Positions 29,877-41,000 of a stretch of DNA of 64,000 nt are shown one piece after another. How positions within the stretch are numbered: the stretch's first letter is position 1; each line of letters begins with the position of its first letter. The notes beneath the pieces are model-generated. The model was given only the letters and a program-made list of their open reading frames with translations. It had not been told where the DNA came from and did no database searches. Both the position numbers and the translations under genes were made by a program. This DNA is from Ypsolopha sequella. Lineage: Eukaryota; Arthropoda; Insecta; Lepidoptera; Ypsolophidae. The stretch covers positions 7,367,501 through 7,431,500 of the forward strand of contig OW203992.1 of NCBI GenBank assembly GCA_934047225.1, given 5' to 3'.

Positions 29877-31639
29877 CAGTGGTGGTCACATAATTAAAGA
29901 CACTTAAAGCATATTAAAATAACTAAGCTATTCCTCTCTATATTTTTTATCAGACTACCATTGGAAGTTGCTACACAATTTAAAATATTTGTGTAGGTAT
30001 TGTGTAGTGTTAAAACGAAATATTTTCAACAAAATTTGTCTGTTCCTAATCTATTATTCGGTTTATCCTAATTGCAAGCAGTATAAACTTAACAAAGATA
30101 TGGCCATATAATTAAAGACACTCCATTTGCTGAGAAGAAATAAAAAAAATATATTGTTGTTATTGAAATTATCTTTATTACACAAAATTCCCAACAAATT
30201 TATAAAACATTCCGGTACGTATCAATATTTGGTTGCATGCCCTTTGGCAGAAATTACAGCACGACATCTCTTGGGCATGGAAGCGATCAATTTTGTAAAA
30301 GCTCCTACCGGAATTTGCTCCCATGCTTCTGTAAAGGCTGTGTAAAGTTGATCGACGTTCGATGTCCGCTTTGTCGCCACTGTCTTCTTCACCTGGTACC
30401 ACAAATTTTCTATGGGATTTAAATCCGAGCTGTACGGGGGCCAATCCAAAACTGTCACGGACTGGTTCCTTAAAAAGTCTTTTACTGTTTTTGCAGTGTG
30501 TTTTGGATCATTATCCTGTTGGAAAGTCCAAATGGCCGGTAAATTTTGCTCGGCGTAAGGCAGCATGGCTTGTTCTAAAATATTCTTGTACTGGAATTTA
30601 TCCCTGTTGCCTTCTATTTTCCTGACAGGTCCTACACCAAGTCCTGAAAAGCAGCCCCACACTTTGATATTTCCGCCCCCATGTTTGACTACTTTCTTGG
30701 TATACTTTGGATCCATTTTTTTGTTTGGGGGGCGTCTAACATATTGTTTTCCATCAGAATTAATCATATTAATTTTTGTTTCATCAGAAAAGAGCACTTG
30801 TTTCCAATTCTCATTCAATCCAGTGTTGATATTTTTTAGCAAACGCTAATCTTGCCTTAACATTTTGCTTTTTCAAAAGTGGCACCTTTCGAGACACTCT
30901 TCTGTACAAGTTTGCCTCACATAGTCTCCGTCTAATTGTTCTTGCAGACACATCCTTTGACCCTCCTGCACCAAACAACTCCGAACGTATCAGTTCTGAT
31001 CCCTTGAACGGATCTTTTTTTGCCAACAACACCATCTTAGAGTCTTCCCGCACAGTAGTTTTCCTTGGTCTCGGTTTTCTAGGTACGTTTTCGGTCGTGT
31101 TAAACTTCTTGATATGTTTTATAGCATTCATAACCATGTCCTTAGAACAGTTCAAGTGGTTTCCTATTTTTCTGTACGACCAGCCTTTGGTGCGAAAGTT
31201 CAAAATAATCTTCCTAGTGGTCGAATCGCAACACTTGTTTTTCCCCATATTGATTGGTTTAAAACGTATTAATTTTAATGAAAGAAGTTATGTTTTTTAG
31301 TAATATCGACGTTTCATGAAAATACGCGGCAAAACAAATAAAAAGAGACTTTAGTTCCTTTTTTCTTTTTTAAAATTCAGAACACAGCTTTTATTGTCTT
31401 TAATTAGCTGGCCAGCTACAAGTAAGTTAAAAAAGTTAGTGTTACTTTCCCAGAGTGCGCAGTGGCTAAACTACTAACGAATACATCTATTTTTTTGTCC
31501 CACATTTTAAGAATACAATGTCACGTATGGTTTAATACCAATTACTCTATATTAAATACCTATTTAAGCAAATGGTAGTACCATAACTAAGTTTTTTGTG
31601 GTCAATTAGGAGGTGTCTTTAATTATGTGACCACCACTG
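29877..31639 (-). mobile_element. Tc1-family DNA transposon with IR/DR ends
   Basis: The perfect 27-bp terminal inverted repeats at 29877-29903 and 31613-31639 are flanked by the TA target (29875-29876 and 31640-31641). A second copy of the terminal motif lies inside each end (about 30100-30121 'ggccatataattaaagacac' and about 31391-31412), giving the IR/DR layout. Length is 1763 bp, with a transposase gene on the minus strand. Confidence 0.92.
30222..31248 (-). pseudogene. Tc1-type transposase with one frameshift
   Basis: The N-terminal frame (30811-31248, 145 codons) has the paired-type helix-turn-helix DNA-binding region (TTRKIILNFRTKGWSYRKIG). The C-terminal frame (30222-30842, about 205 codons) has the catalytic triad LFSDETKI, QQDNDPKH and NPIENLW. 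The spacing between the second aspartate and the glutamate is 34 residues (DD34E). The frames overlap at about 30815-30840, where one small indel in the stretch before NENWKQ breaks the gene. Everything else looks intact, so inactivation is recent. It cuts and pastes the element at TA sites in family members. Confidence 0.9.
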
Positions 31640-31744
31640 TATTTACGACAATGTGTTCATATGACGTCACTCAATGACGTACATTGCTCTTTCGTTTCGA
31701 TACGCGCTCACAAGGCAGACCGGTATTTTTATTATTATTCCTTT

Positions 31745-31830
31745 TTAGGGTTCTATTCCTTAGTATCAAAAAGTAGAACCCTTATGTGATCACTTTGATG
31801 TCCATGTATCTGTCTGTTTCGCCAAGGCCC
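31745..31830 (+). repeat. 'agggttc' dispersed repeat fragment
   Basis: 'tttttagggttctattcctt' followed by a 'gtatctgtctgtttcgcc' block resembles the start of the 18985-19495 family. Confidence 0.35.
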
Positions 31831-32137
31831 TTTTCTTAGGAACAGATACGACACCACCATAGCTAAAACTAACAAATTTGAATCAATAAAAACCGGCCAA
31901 GAAATGTAGACTTTCAAATTTCAATAGACCGTAGGTAAGTACATATTTTTACTCACTAAATTCTATAGGGACGTTCTTCCCGCTGAGCTACAATCTGGAA
32001 ATTTGGCACAGAGACAAATTTAGTAAAGGTAAAAAAAATCTAAAAATATTTGTAACTGAAATGAAAACTGAAGGAAACGTTCCTATATTTTTAATACTTG
32101 GCTATTCTCGCAAAAAGATACTCGCAAAAAGATACAG

Positions 32138-32298
32138 TGGTATCGATTTGGCATACACGTCTTAACTTATTTGACAGGACTAACCTTATTTTAAGCGTCC
32201 TGTCTTTTTCTTTCTTTATCGAAAAGACAAGGACAGAAGCTTAAATTTAGTTAAGTCCTGTCAAATAAGTTAAGATGTGCTTCGCCGAATCGGTACCA
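32138..32298. repeat. Foldback family E, copy 1
   Basis: The ends 'tggtatcgatttggc' and 'gccgaatcggtacca' are mirrored, with arms of about 65 bp around 'ctttttctttctttatcg'. Sister copies are at 32447-32607 and 47359-47512. Confidence 0.8.
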
Positions 32299-32446
32299 TT
32301 GTTTATCATTGACTTAGAAGGTGCTAATAAAATAAAACATAGAAAAAATGTTTGTTTATGGGTAAATGTTAATTGGTATAATGTTAACCCAGCCATTTTT
32401 TATATGTAATTCCCTAGGGGAATTGATACGTGACAAACTTATGATT

Positions 32447-32607
32447 GTGTCGATTCCGCGCAACACGACTTAACTTATGTGGCAGGACTAAACTTAATTT
32501 CAGCGTTCTGTCTTTTTCTTTCCGTATCAAAAAGACAAGGACGGAACGCTCAAAATAAGGTTAGTTCTGTCAAATAAGTTAAGTTGTGTAGCGCCGAATC
32601 GACACCA
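32447..32607. repeat. Foldback family E, copy 2
   Basis: Starts 'gtgtcgattccgcgcaacac' and ends 'gcgccgaatcgacac', the same layout as copy 1, 150 bp away. Confidence 0.8.
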
Positions 32608-32795
32608 TATTACCATACAAGTGTCTACGTAACCATTACATGTAGCGCTACGGAACCATTAGGGCGCAGGCCTACTTGCGCTTGTCCGTTTTTTCTTATC
32701 TGCTTCTTTGCAGCTGCCCCACAGCGTGCAGCTGGTATGCTAAATATTTTATTTTCTGTCAGAATGAAATTGCAAATGCCTACACAGCTTATTAT

Positions 32796-32952
32796 ACAAA
32801 ATTCAAAATTCAAAAAGTTTATTTTGCAAAGTAGGTATATATAATACACGTTTCACAAGTCAAATTTTAATCTTATAAAAATATATGTAATAAAATAATA
32901 AATGTACATGAACTACTTAGATTAAATGTTTATTTAATTTATGTAGCAATAT
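32796..32952 (-). mobile_element. 3' tail of truncated non-LTR element (partner of 5905-6074)
   Basis: Reverse-complement copy of 5905-6074, with 'caaaattcaaaattcaaaaa' as the tail repeat on this strand. Confidence 0.65.
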
Positions 32953-32960
32953 ATATATAT

Positions 32961-33483
32961 ATACAGAATGTTAAGATGAAGCTAGAAACTGACGATAGTT
33001 CTCCTCCATACGAACAACTTTTACTATAGAGCCAACCCTCAAATCAAGAAAAAAAACAGCTTTTCCATAGAAAAGCTACATAGCTACCCGGCCAAAATAT
33101 ACAAGGTGACTTTTTGATCATCGTCCAAATTCATACTGGTGGCTTGGTAAGTGATCAGTATCATGCATCAATGACAATTTTGGTGAAATTCGTAAAATGA
33201 AATTTCGACTCCCCATAGTGATTCACTCGGGACTGGAACTGAATTTATATGGGAAGCCGAAATTTCATTTTACGAATTTCACAAAAATTGTTACTGATCC
33301 AAGATACTGATCACTTATCACGCCTCCAGTATGAATTTGGACGATGATCAAAAAGTCACCTTGTATGAAACAATTGAATATTTTCTCGATTTCTCAAATT
33401 TTTTTCACGAAATATTATTCGTGTGGGCGAGTAGGTACTATCGCCAGTTTCCGGAAACTGCAACTTCATCTTAGCATCATGTA
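32961..33483. mobile_element. MITE family F, copy 1 (host of a nested MITE)
   Basis: The ends 'gaatgttaagatgaagct' and 'aacttcatcttagcatcatg' are inverted. The inner 'ggaaactggcgatagta'-type segments are shared with 38450-38697 and 47230-47650. Confidence 0.7.
33102..33363. mobile_element. MITE family G nested in family F, TA target
   Basis: The perfect 25-bp ends at 33102-33126 and 33339-33363 are followed by long, less perfect arms. TA flanks both sides (33100-33101, 33364-33365). Removing it restores a contiguous family F copy. Confidence 0.85.
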
Positions 33484-33599
33484 CACCGGCTGCATTTTGA
33501 CACTCAAAAGCGGAATAGCTTAGTTGTGACATAGACTAATAATTACAATTGTATTTATTAGTCTATGGTTGTAATCATAGAACATATTAATTTATTTAT

Positions 33600-34438
33600 T
33601 TATTTATATATTTATAATTGTTTATAATCAGGCACTGTGGGCCCATAGAATTAAAAGTTCAAAACTAAAATAAAAAAAAAATGATGGATTACAATATTAA
33701 AATAAAATTAAGAACTAAACTAAAACTAAAAAGCTTCATTTATCAACTACGCGTACAATAGTGAAAACGACACTGCGAATAGCTTTCACAATGTCGTTCT
33801 CACTACTGCACACTCGACTTACAAATGACAAGGACGGCAATTCTGGCACATGCGACAATTTGCGAGGGCCAAAGGCGGGTGATTTTAAGAAGCTCTTTGT
33901 ACAGAAATGTAACAAGCTTTTAAAATAAAAACCTTTTGTTCGGATTCATAACATGTGCTTACATATCTTTTAAGGAATTTAACTTCGTAGAGTTATCATC
34001 AGACGGCATTTATTACGCGAGTAACAAAGTCGTATGAAACATAAAGCGCGTGAAAAATGTTGCGAGAATAGGTGCCCTGGTCTCGTTTTAAAACAGAATA
34101 AAAATCATCGACACTATTCTCGGCAAACATACCAGACGCACTGCACCGCCACGGCAGACCCATAATGCAGCGAAATGCATTGTTATATTGCACTCGGAGG
34201 GTGTTAAATGCGCTCTGTCGTACCACAGCGGGCTGGTGTAGAACGTCTGGCAGTATGCTCTGAATAGTGTCACCTTAACTTGTTTCGAGGTGCTCGCAAA
34301 CCGTCTCGCTAACATGTTGCTCTTCATAGCTAGGGCTCGTCGCTGTCTTTCAAGGTCTTCTCCATCCTTGAGAGTATCGGTAATTATATGGCCAAGATAC
34401 GTTGTAATCGTCTTTTGAAAACGTTTATATGGGAGCAA
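33600..34438 (-). pseudogene. LINE reverse transcriptase C-terminal fragment, frameshifted
   Basis: Two overlapping minus-strand frames (34088-34438 and 33999-34226) give YLGHIITDTLKDGEDLERQR, then VKVTLFRAYCQTFYTSPLW, then AFNTLRVQYNNAFRCIMGLP. These are typical of the region after the RT palm in jockey/CR1-like LINEs. One frameshift lies near 34200. No 5' part is present. Confidence 0.75.
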
Positions 34439-34439
34439 C

Positions 34440-35604
34440 CCCGAAATCGTAAAAAAAAGCAGTGGGTTGTGTGGGTCAGAGATACAACCATAAATTATTT
34501 AAGAGGATACTTCTTATGCCGCCTCTTTCAATCAATGGCGACCGACCATAGGTATAATAATATCAATCAGTGATGGCGGCACATTCACGTACGAGTTGAT
34601 CATAAGTTCAACATTTTTATTATTCCGATGAATTACCATAATGAACGATTAAAATACGAGACAATCGTAATTATCAGAAACAAATAATCTTTTGTCAAAA
34701 AAAGGCGTCGCGGAAGAATAAGCAGTACGGGTAGGTTTTGATTCTAAAGTTTTGGATCTATATTTGTCGATTTAATTTTTATTTCCCTTTTTATTATAAG
34801 TGAGAGATTAATTAACAACAATATCATTGTTTACGTTGCTCAGAGCTAGTGCCTGGAGTCAGTGAAATATTTTAATTAACATTTTCCCTTGAAAATGGAA
34901 TAAAATCCGAAACAGTGAAACTATAATATACAAATGTTTTTAATTCAAGAAGAGATTAATTAGGTAAATTAACACAATAACGTTTCGTGAACACGTTAAC
35001 AACCAATTTCATTATTTTTGTCGATATACCCTCGGACCCTTCAGAATTTGTAATATTTAGCGTCATTATTATCTTCTTTATATTTTTTATATAAATATAA
35101 GTTTCATAATATAATTATAATTATAAGTTTCAAGTTTTTTTTATCACAAACACATACGTTGTCATTCATACCCAATGTATAATAATGGTTATTAGCAGAA
35201 TCTATAAAAAAAGATCATTGAAAATATTAGCTACTTATAGAGCTATTTTATTACTGATGAGCCATAAGCCCATAACCATTGATAAAATCAATGGTGTTAA
35301 CATTTAGTTGGGTAATACCCTTTTCACTTTGAATCACTTGCCATGCAGTTTTGCATTTATTTTGGCTAGAATTTTATTCACTTTTCAACAGTTTATCATA
35401 AGTAGTCATCGGATTTTATGCATTTGCATATTTGCATATGCAAATGCATATAACTCTCTAACTTTTAGCCTTTTTTCCCAATCGTGCATATTTCGTTTAG
35501 TAGCGGGAGGTATAGGAATCTAGGTACGAAGATGTGTAGGGCGCGAGCACAGTGGCAGAGAATATAAAGTATTATGACAGTGGCTGAGTAAACTGACTGA
35601 CCAG
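34440..35604. other. AT-rich intergenic stretch
   Basis: Nothing coding. A local palindromic cluster of 'atttgcatatttgcatatg' lies near 35420-35450. Confidence 0.35.
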
Positions 35605-35767
35605 CGGGTCTACCGCGTAATTCTCATTTTCATCAACATCAACTTGAGATTGAAATTTGACGTGCGTGCGACGACGCCCGCCTAACATGCCATCTCTTTT
35701 GCACGCGTTGAATTTCGCATGCATTTGCTTGAAGTTGATACAAATGAGAATTACGCGGTAGAGCCCG
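35605..35767. repeat. Foldback family A, copy 3
   Basis: The left arm equals that of the perfect palindrome at 22521. The right half equals copy 1 ('cgcatgcatttgcttgaagt'), so the arms are only partly complementary. Confidence 0.8.
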
Positions 35768-37700
35768 TGCGTGCGTTTTGTCCAATGACGTCAGTTGATA
35801 TAGAGCACATATAGAGAGGTCGTTTTCGGCGTACAAATTGATACTGGGTGACAAACAACACAAATTTACGCTCAAAAATTTGGAAAAATACTTAATTGTA
35901 AATTGTCAAAATAACTATGCATAATTTTAAGTATATTTCGCTGTTTTTGTACCGTCTTTAATTAAAATATATAAAAATAAAAATAGTTTTTTTAATTTTG
36001 CACTGGGCGTATTTTGGGCATATCAACAGTTTTTAGTGCATATTTCGGCCTTTTTTAGTGCATATTTGCATGCATATTTTGGCACTTTGTTAGTGCATAT
36101 AATCCGATGTCTAATTATAAGTAGTATAGGTATATCGTTTTATACTCGATACTTATGTTTGTAAAAATGAAATTTTAACTGCTTCTTTATTTTACAATTA
36201 TTTCTTAGTCCTTTTGTAATCCATTTTTGTTTATGAGTCACCGAATGTTTAATTTGAATTTTTGGAAAACATAAGTTGTAAAAGAGACAGAAAAGGTCAT
36301 GAAACGTGTTGAAGGTTTCGTTTACATCGCTTTCCTCTAACCTCTAACTTCTAACTTCAGAAAACGAAAAACTTTCGAGGCAGTCGTAAAATTTTTCAAC
36401 ATTTTCTTTACAGTGACAAGTTAAAAGTAAAAGTTCTGAACATGCCCCCTATACGAGGTGTGAACAAAGAAGGATCAACTTACAAAATTAGCTGTTCCAT
36501 AGAAGAGGTAAATTGACCAACCTACTTGACCAAAACGTTCAGCCGTTTTTTTTTTCGTGATTGCACTTGGTTTATACGGCTTTATTTATATGGGCCATGT
36601 GCTAACGACCTCACGGGTCAAATAACTTATCGTTAATGAAACTCTGGATAATACTTACCTCAGGCCAAAATCATCGAACTGGCAGGCCGCACCGGGTGGG
36701 TTCACGAGTTATGGGGGGGGGGGGGGGGGGGGGAAGCTTGACTGTGACTTGAGGTTGCGGGGAATGGAGACCCCATTTTATCACCATTGAAAACCGGTCT
36801 AATCAGATTTTAAGATTTTAGACCTTGCCTGTACTTGTGTGTCTTGTGTGTCCGGCACTCCCAAAAAGATTCAGTCGATCGTTTATCGTTCGAGCATACA
36901 TCTCTGACGCACGACTGGAGAGTGTGATAAAGATGGATATACGACCGAACGATATTCGATCGAATTTTGTCACTTCGGAGTAGCCCTCCAGTTGCCTATT
37001 GATCATTGTACGAACAATAGGTACACGTATCTAAGAGAAATTTTCAAAAATTATTAGGGTAGAAAACTACAGATAGAAAAACCAATAAGAAATTAATAAT
37101 TTCTCTGAGAACATAATTCTCAGACGGGGGCTTGAGCCTGTCGCCAGCAGTTTAGAAGAAGCGACGCGGACGCTTTGGAAAATATTGGCCAGTTTTTTTT
37201 GTTTATATTTAGATAGGAGCTAAGTAAATGAGGTGAGTCACTCCGGTCTGAAAGGGTTAAGTAATCTCATTTTGCAAAATTTACAAGATGCAATTTTTAT
37301 CACCTATAATGGGTACTATGTAGGCTAAAACAAGTGCAGGGCATATTTTTGTTCGAATTTCCTTTAATAATGGGTATAATATTCTCACTGAATCTCCTTG
37401 AAGTTTGCTGTACAAAAAATCTATATATTGAATCTATATAGTGAATCTATATATATCTATAAATACAAGTCATATTTCATAATATCCCTACGACATGAAT
37501 TTCCGAGGTTGGGAAGAATTCAGAGTATAAACTGAATGTGAGCTCATACCAGTTTCCTGCCCCTAAAAATAACCCTTCCTAACAAGGCAATAAGGAACAC
37601 GAAAATTCTACCTACTTCAATTGAGGGCAATCAATGTCATAGTTCCTCACGTTTCCTCATATTTTTTACGCAAATGCCATACCGTTCGATGATTCATCTC
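35768..37700. other. Intergenic stretch upstream of ITGB-B
   Basis: No gene was recognised. It contains a run of 21 G's (36713-36733) and is otherwise AT-rich. Confidence 0.35.
36713..36733 (+). repeat. Poly-G run (21 nt)
   Basis: An uninterrupted G tract in a very AT-rich region. It is a possible quadruplex and a likely site of length error in the sequence. Confidence 0.9.
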
Positions 37701-37849
37701 CATGTGATGACGAGTGGAGATCGTGCCTACCTCCATACTCCGTTCTCACCAAAACAGTTCGAGTCGATTCGCCGAGTCGAGCGCTTGCCGCGCGATTTAA
37801 TTTTAAAATTCGAACGAGTTCCAAGACGATAAAGTGGAGTGACAGCCAG

Positions 37850-37858
37850 TCAGTCAGT
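37850..37858 (+). promoter_or_regulatory. Candidate initiator of ITGB-B
   Basis: Two overlapping arthropod initiator matches (TCAGT) lie 38-46 nt upstream of the ATG at 37896, with no upstream ATG in frame closer than 37839. Weak on its own. Confidence 0.3.
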
Positions 37859-37895
37859 GCTAAAAAGAAAATTGTTTTTTTTTCTACAGCCAAAA

Positions 37896-38039
37896 ATGGC
37901 GGGTATTGTTTGGGTTGCGGTAGTGTTGTTTTCGGTGCATCAAGTTTTCGGAAAGGAATGCAATGGCAATATGAGGACCATTTTTAATTGCGATGAATGC
38001 GTCAAATGTGGTGGATATTGGTGCAATCAGCCGGCTCCG
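37896..38039 (+). CDS. ITGB-B exon 1: signal peptide and start of PSI
   Basis: The ATG in 'caaaaATGG' is preferred over the upstream in-frame ATG at 37839 because the hydrophobic leader MAGIVWVAVVLFSVHQVFG starts here. The donor 'CTCCG|gttagt' is in phase 0, the same phase as ITGB-A exon 1. Confidence 0.9.
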
Positions 38040-41000
38040 GTTAGTGGTATTTTCTATTGATTTACTTCTTTCTTCAAAATATTACGAGTAACATTTTGTT
38101 AAACACGATAAAGAATCTATCTACACAAGGGCTTCTTTAGTAAATTAGAGAAGTTCTCATGGTAAAATGGGTATTTTGAAGTTTTTTTTTTATGTATTTA
38201 TATGTATAATCAATGTGTGATGTAGATCGAGCTTAACACTGAACCTGCTGATAAATAGAAATGTATGTGAATAATTAAAAATTAAACATTTTAAATTTTT
38301 AAACTTGCCAATAATGGGGGTAGCTGAAAATAAACGCTATCAAAAGTTTGTTGTTGATGATAGGTGATCTGATATCATATTGCTAAGCTAAGCTACGCCC
38401 ATTTATTTTTATAATTTATCAATTTTGATTTTCTAAATAATTATGTCTCACATTCAGATGAAGTTGTGGAAGCGATAATACCTATCCATCATACGAACAA
38501 TTCGTGAAAAACAATTGAGAAATCGAGAAAAAAATCACTTGTTTCATACATTTTGGTCGGGTAGCTATGTAATTTTTCTATGTAACAGCTGATTTATACA
38601 TCGCGATTCGAGGGTTGACTCCATAGGAAAAGTGTTCGTATGGACGAGTACTATCGCCAGTTTCCGGCTTCCGCAATTTCATCTTAACACCCTGTATTTG
38701 TATTTTGAACTTAAATGTTTTTCGTTTATTTAATACTATTTACCTATATGAAAATTCTAATAAACCACTAAATTACCAATTATTTTCTAATTATTATTAG
38801 AATCCATTGAAAACTAGAAAATATAAATTAGAAACAAATATTAAGCAAACAAATATTTTGAAAACATCTTTGGTTCCGGATTTAAACCTACGACCTCTTG
38901 CTTGCTTGTCTTGAAAGCTAGAGGTCGCAAGTTCGAATCGTGGCCCAAGGAATTTTTTCAAAATATTTGTTTAGGTAGGTACTTGGAATTTGTTTCTAAT
39001 TTATCTTTAAAATAAAGGTTAAACTATTTTTCTCCTTGGAATACCCGTCAAATAAGAACTCAAATAATGTATTATTATAATTGTGTATGTTTTTTTATTA
39101 TAGGTTATTTTATATTACTTATTTATTATATTATATGTATGCATATTTTTTTTAGATATTAATTGAATGTAAGTACTTATGCTCATGTATTTTATATGTA
39201 TCTTTATGTCTTAGATAAGTATGTTTATATTTATCTTGATCTTCTTCCTTTCTGATTAGCATTTACGCCTTACTTGTGATATTTTCTAAACCATCTGTTT
39301 ACTTCCAAATGTTGCCTGGAAGATATTGCTATAGCAAAAAGTGCCGCTTTTGTACGCCATGTTTGAATGTTTACGTTTATGTGTATTAATTTGTGTAAAT
39401 CTGAAAAAAGTGTTATAAATAAATAGCTTAACTTTCCTAGGTTGTAATTGTAATGCACTTTAAAAATATTTAGAGTACCTATCCAAAGTGTTAGATGTCG
39501 CTATAAAACATATTATGATCTCAACACGTTTTCTTCACATAAAGTTAAAAAGATTTGATACACCTAAGGGTCAATGGCTGAACCCACATACCTACACTTC
39601 CAAGAATGATGGTTATTCATCAATTCTTCATAAAGAGAAAACGAAGACGGCAGCGGAAGAAACAATTGTGCCAATGAATGAACAAGCCTCAAGCATCTGT
39701 TAGTTTGAATCTATTTTTGACCCTGGCCTTTTCAAATACAATCATATTATACATGGTGAAAACTGACTTCTCTTTTAACAGAATTCCAATATCACCTCTG
39801 ATACTCGTACAAGTATTAAAGCATAAAATAATTCTTAGCACCCAAAGATTTCCTTTTTTCCTCTTTTTCGAGGAACATGGAAAATTATGCCAACTCCTGG
39901 TAAAATTAAAATATATATCTTCGTATGATCAAAAATCAAAATAAATATTGATATAAAATTGGATCTATATGTGTATTAAATAATAGAATAAGTGTATATA
40001 TAAAGTTGGACTTCTTTCTTATTTTGAAATTTAATAAACCGAGTGTTTTCCACTACGTTTCGTTCGTGACATATTTGACATTACAAAATCACAGTATTAT
40101 TTCCGTGACACCTTACACCATTTCCTAATTTCCCAAAAGAAAAAAAAACACGTTTTTAGTTTTAAATAAACGCTGCAAAAGGGTCCAAACACTCAATTTA
40201 ATAAACATATTATACAATACAAATAAGACGAGATTTTCAATCAATCAATCAATCAATTATTATTTATTTACAGAATAAGTTGGTATTCTCTTATCGTATT
40301 TTAATTTCAAGCCCTAAAATTACATGCACATCACGAACATAGATTCTATCAAGAAATCACAATCCAATTAAAACATAGGAAGTCCAAAACCTAATTAGGT
40401 TACCAGCAAATTTTTGTCGACTAACGATCCTTACTATACGCATTGAATGAACGACACCGACAACCGTAGATCCAATTTAGTCCCGGTATAGTCCTAAATA
40501 GTCCTAATTATTTCGCAAGCGAACTTGGCAAATGTTTAACACGCGCACGTGAATGGACTTTGATGATGACTATATTAGGATTATTTGGGGTGTCCGGCCG
40601 TTATTTTTATTTTACTTTTTGAACAACGATGAAACAGGATTATAGTGATGTTTACTGTATTTATTTAAAACTCTTTCACTATTGTAATGATGATATACAG
40701 GATGTTAATAGACTGCTATCTTTAAATTAAACCACATAATCTACTGATTATACTGAACAACGTTTCCAAACAAACATACCCGTGCAAAAGAAAATATTAT
40801 TTTCATCACACCTATTCGAAAAACGAGTCTATTTTATTCCCATGGGAGTTTGCTCTTTCTCTCTTCTGATAGGTCCACGTTCGTCATTTAACCAAAGAGG
40901 TCGAACGCAGAAGTTATGAAGAAGTTACTGGCCGGCTAGGCTTCGACAGCAATGCGTGCTGAAAAAAAAACTATATGTGTTCTTTTTCATTTATTTTTTC

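Noticed and set aside
30237..30849. Plus-strand frames across the Tc1 element
   Set aside because: They are complements of the transposase gene and have no homology of their own.
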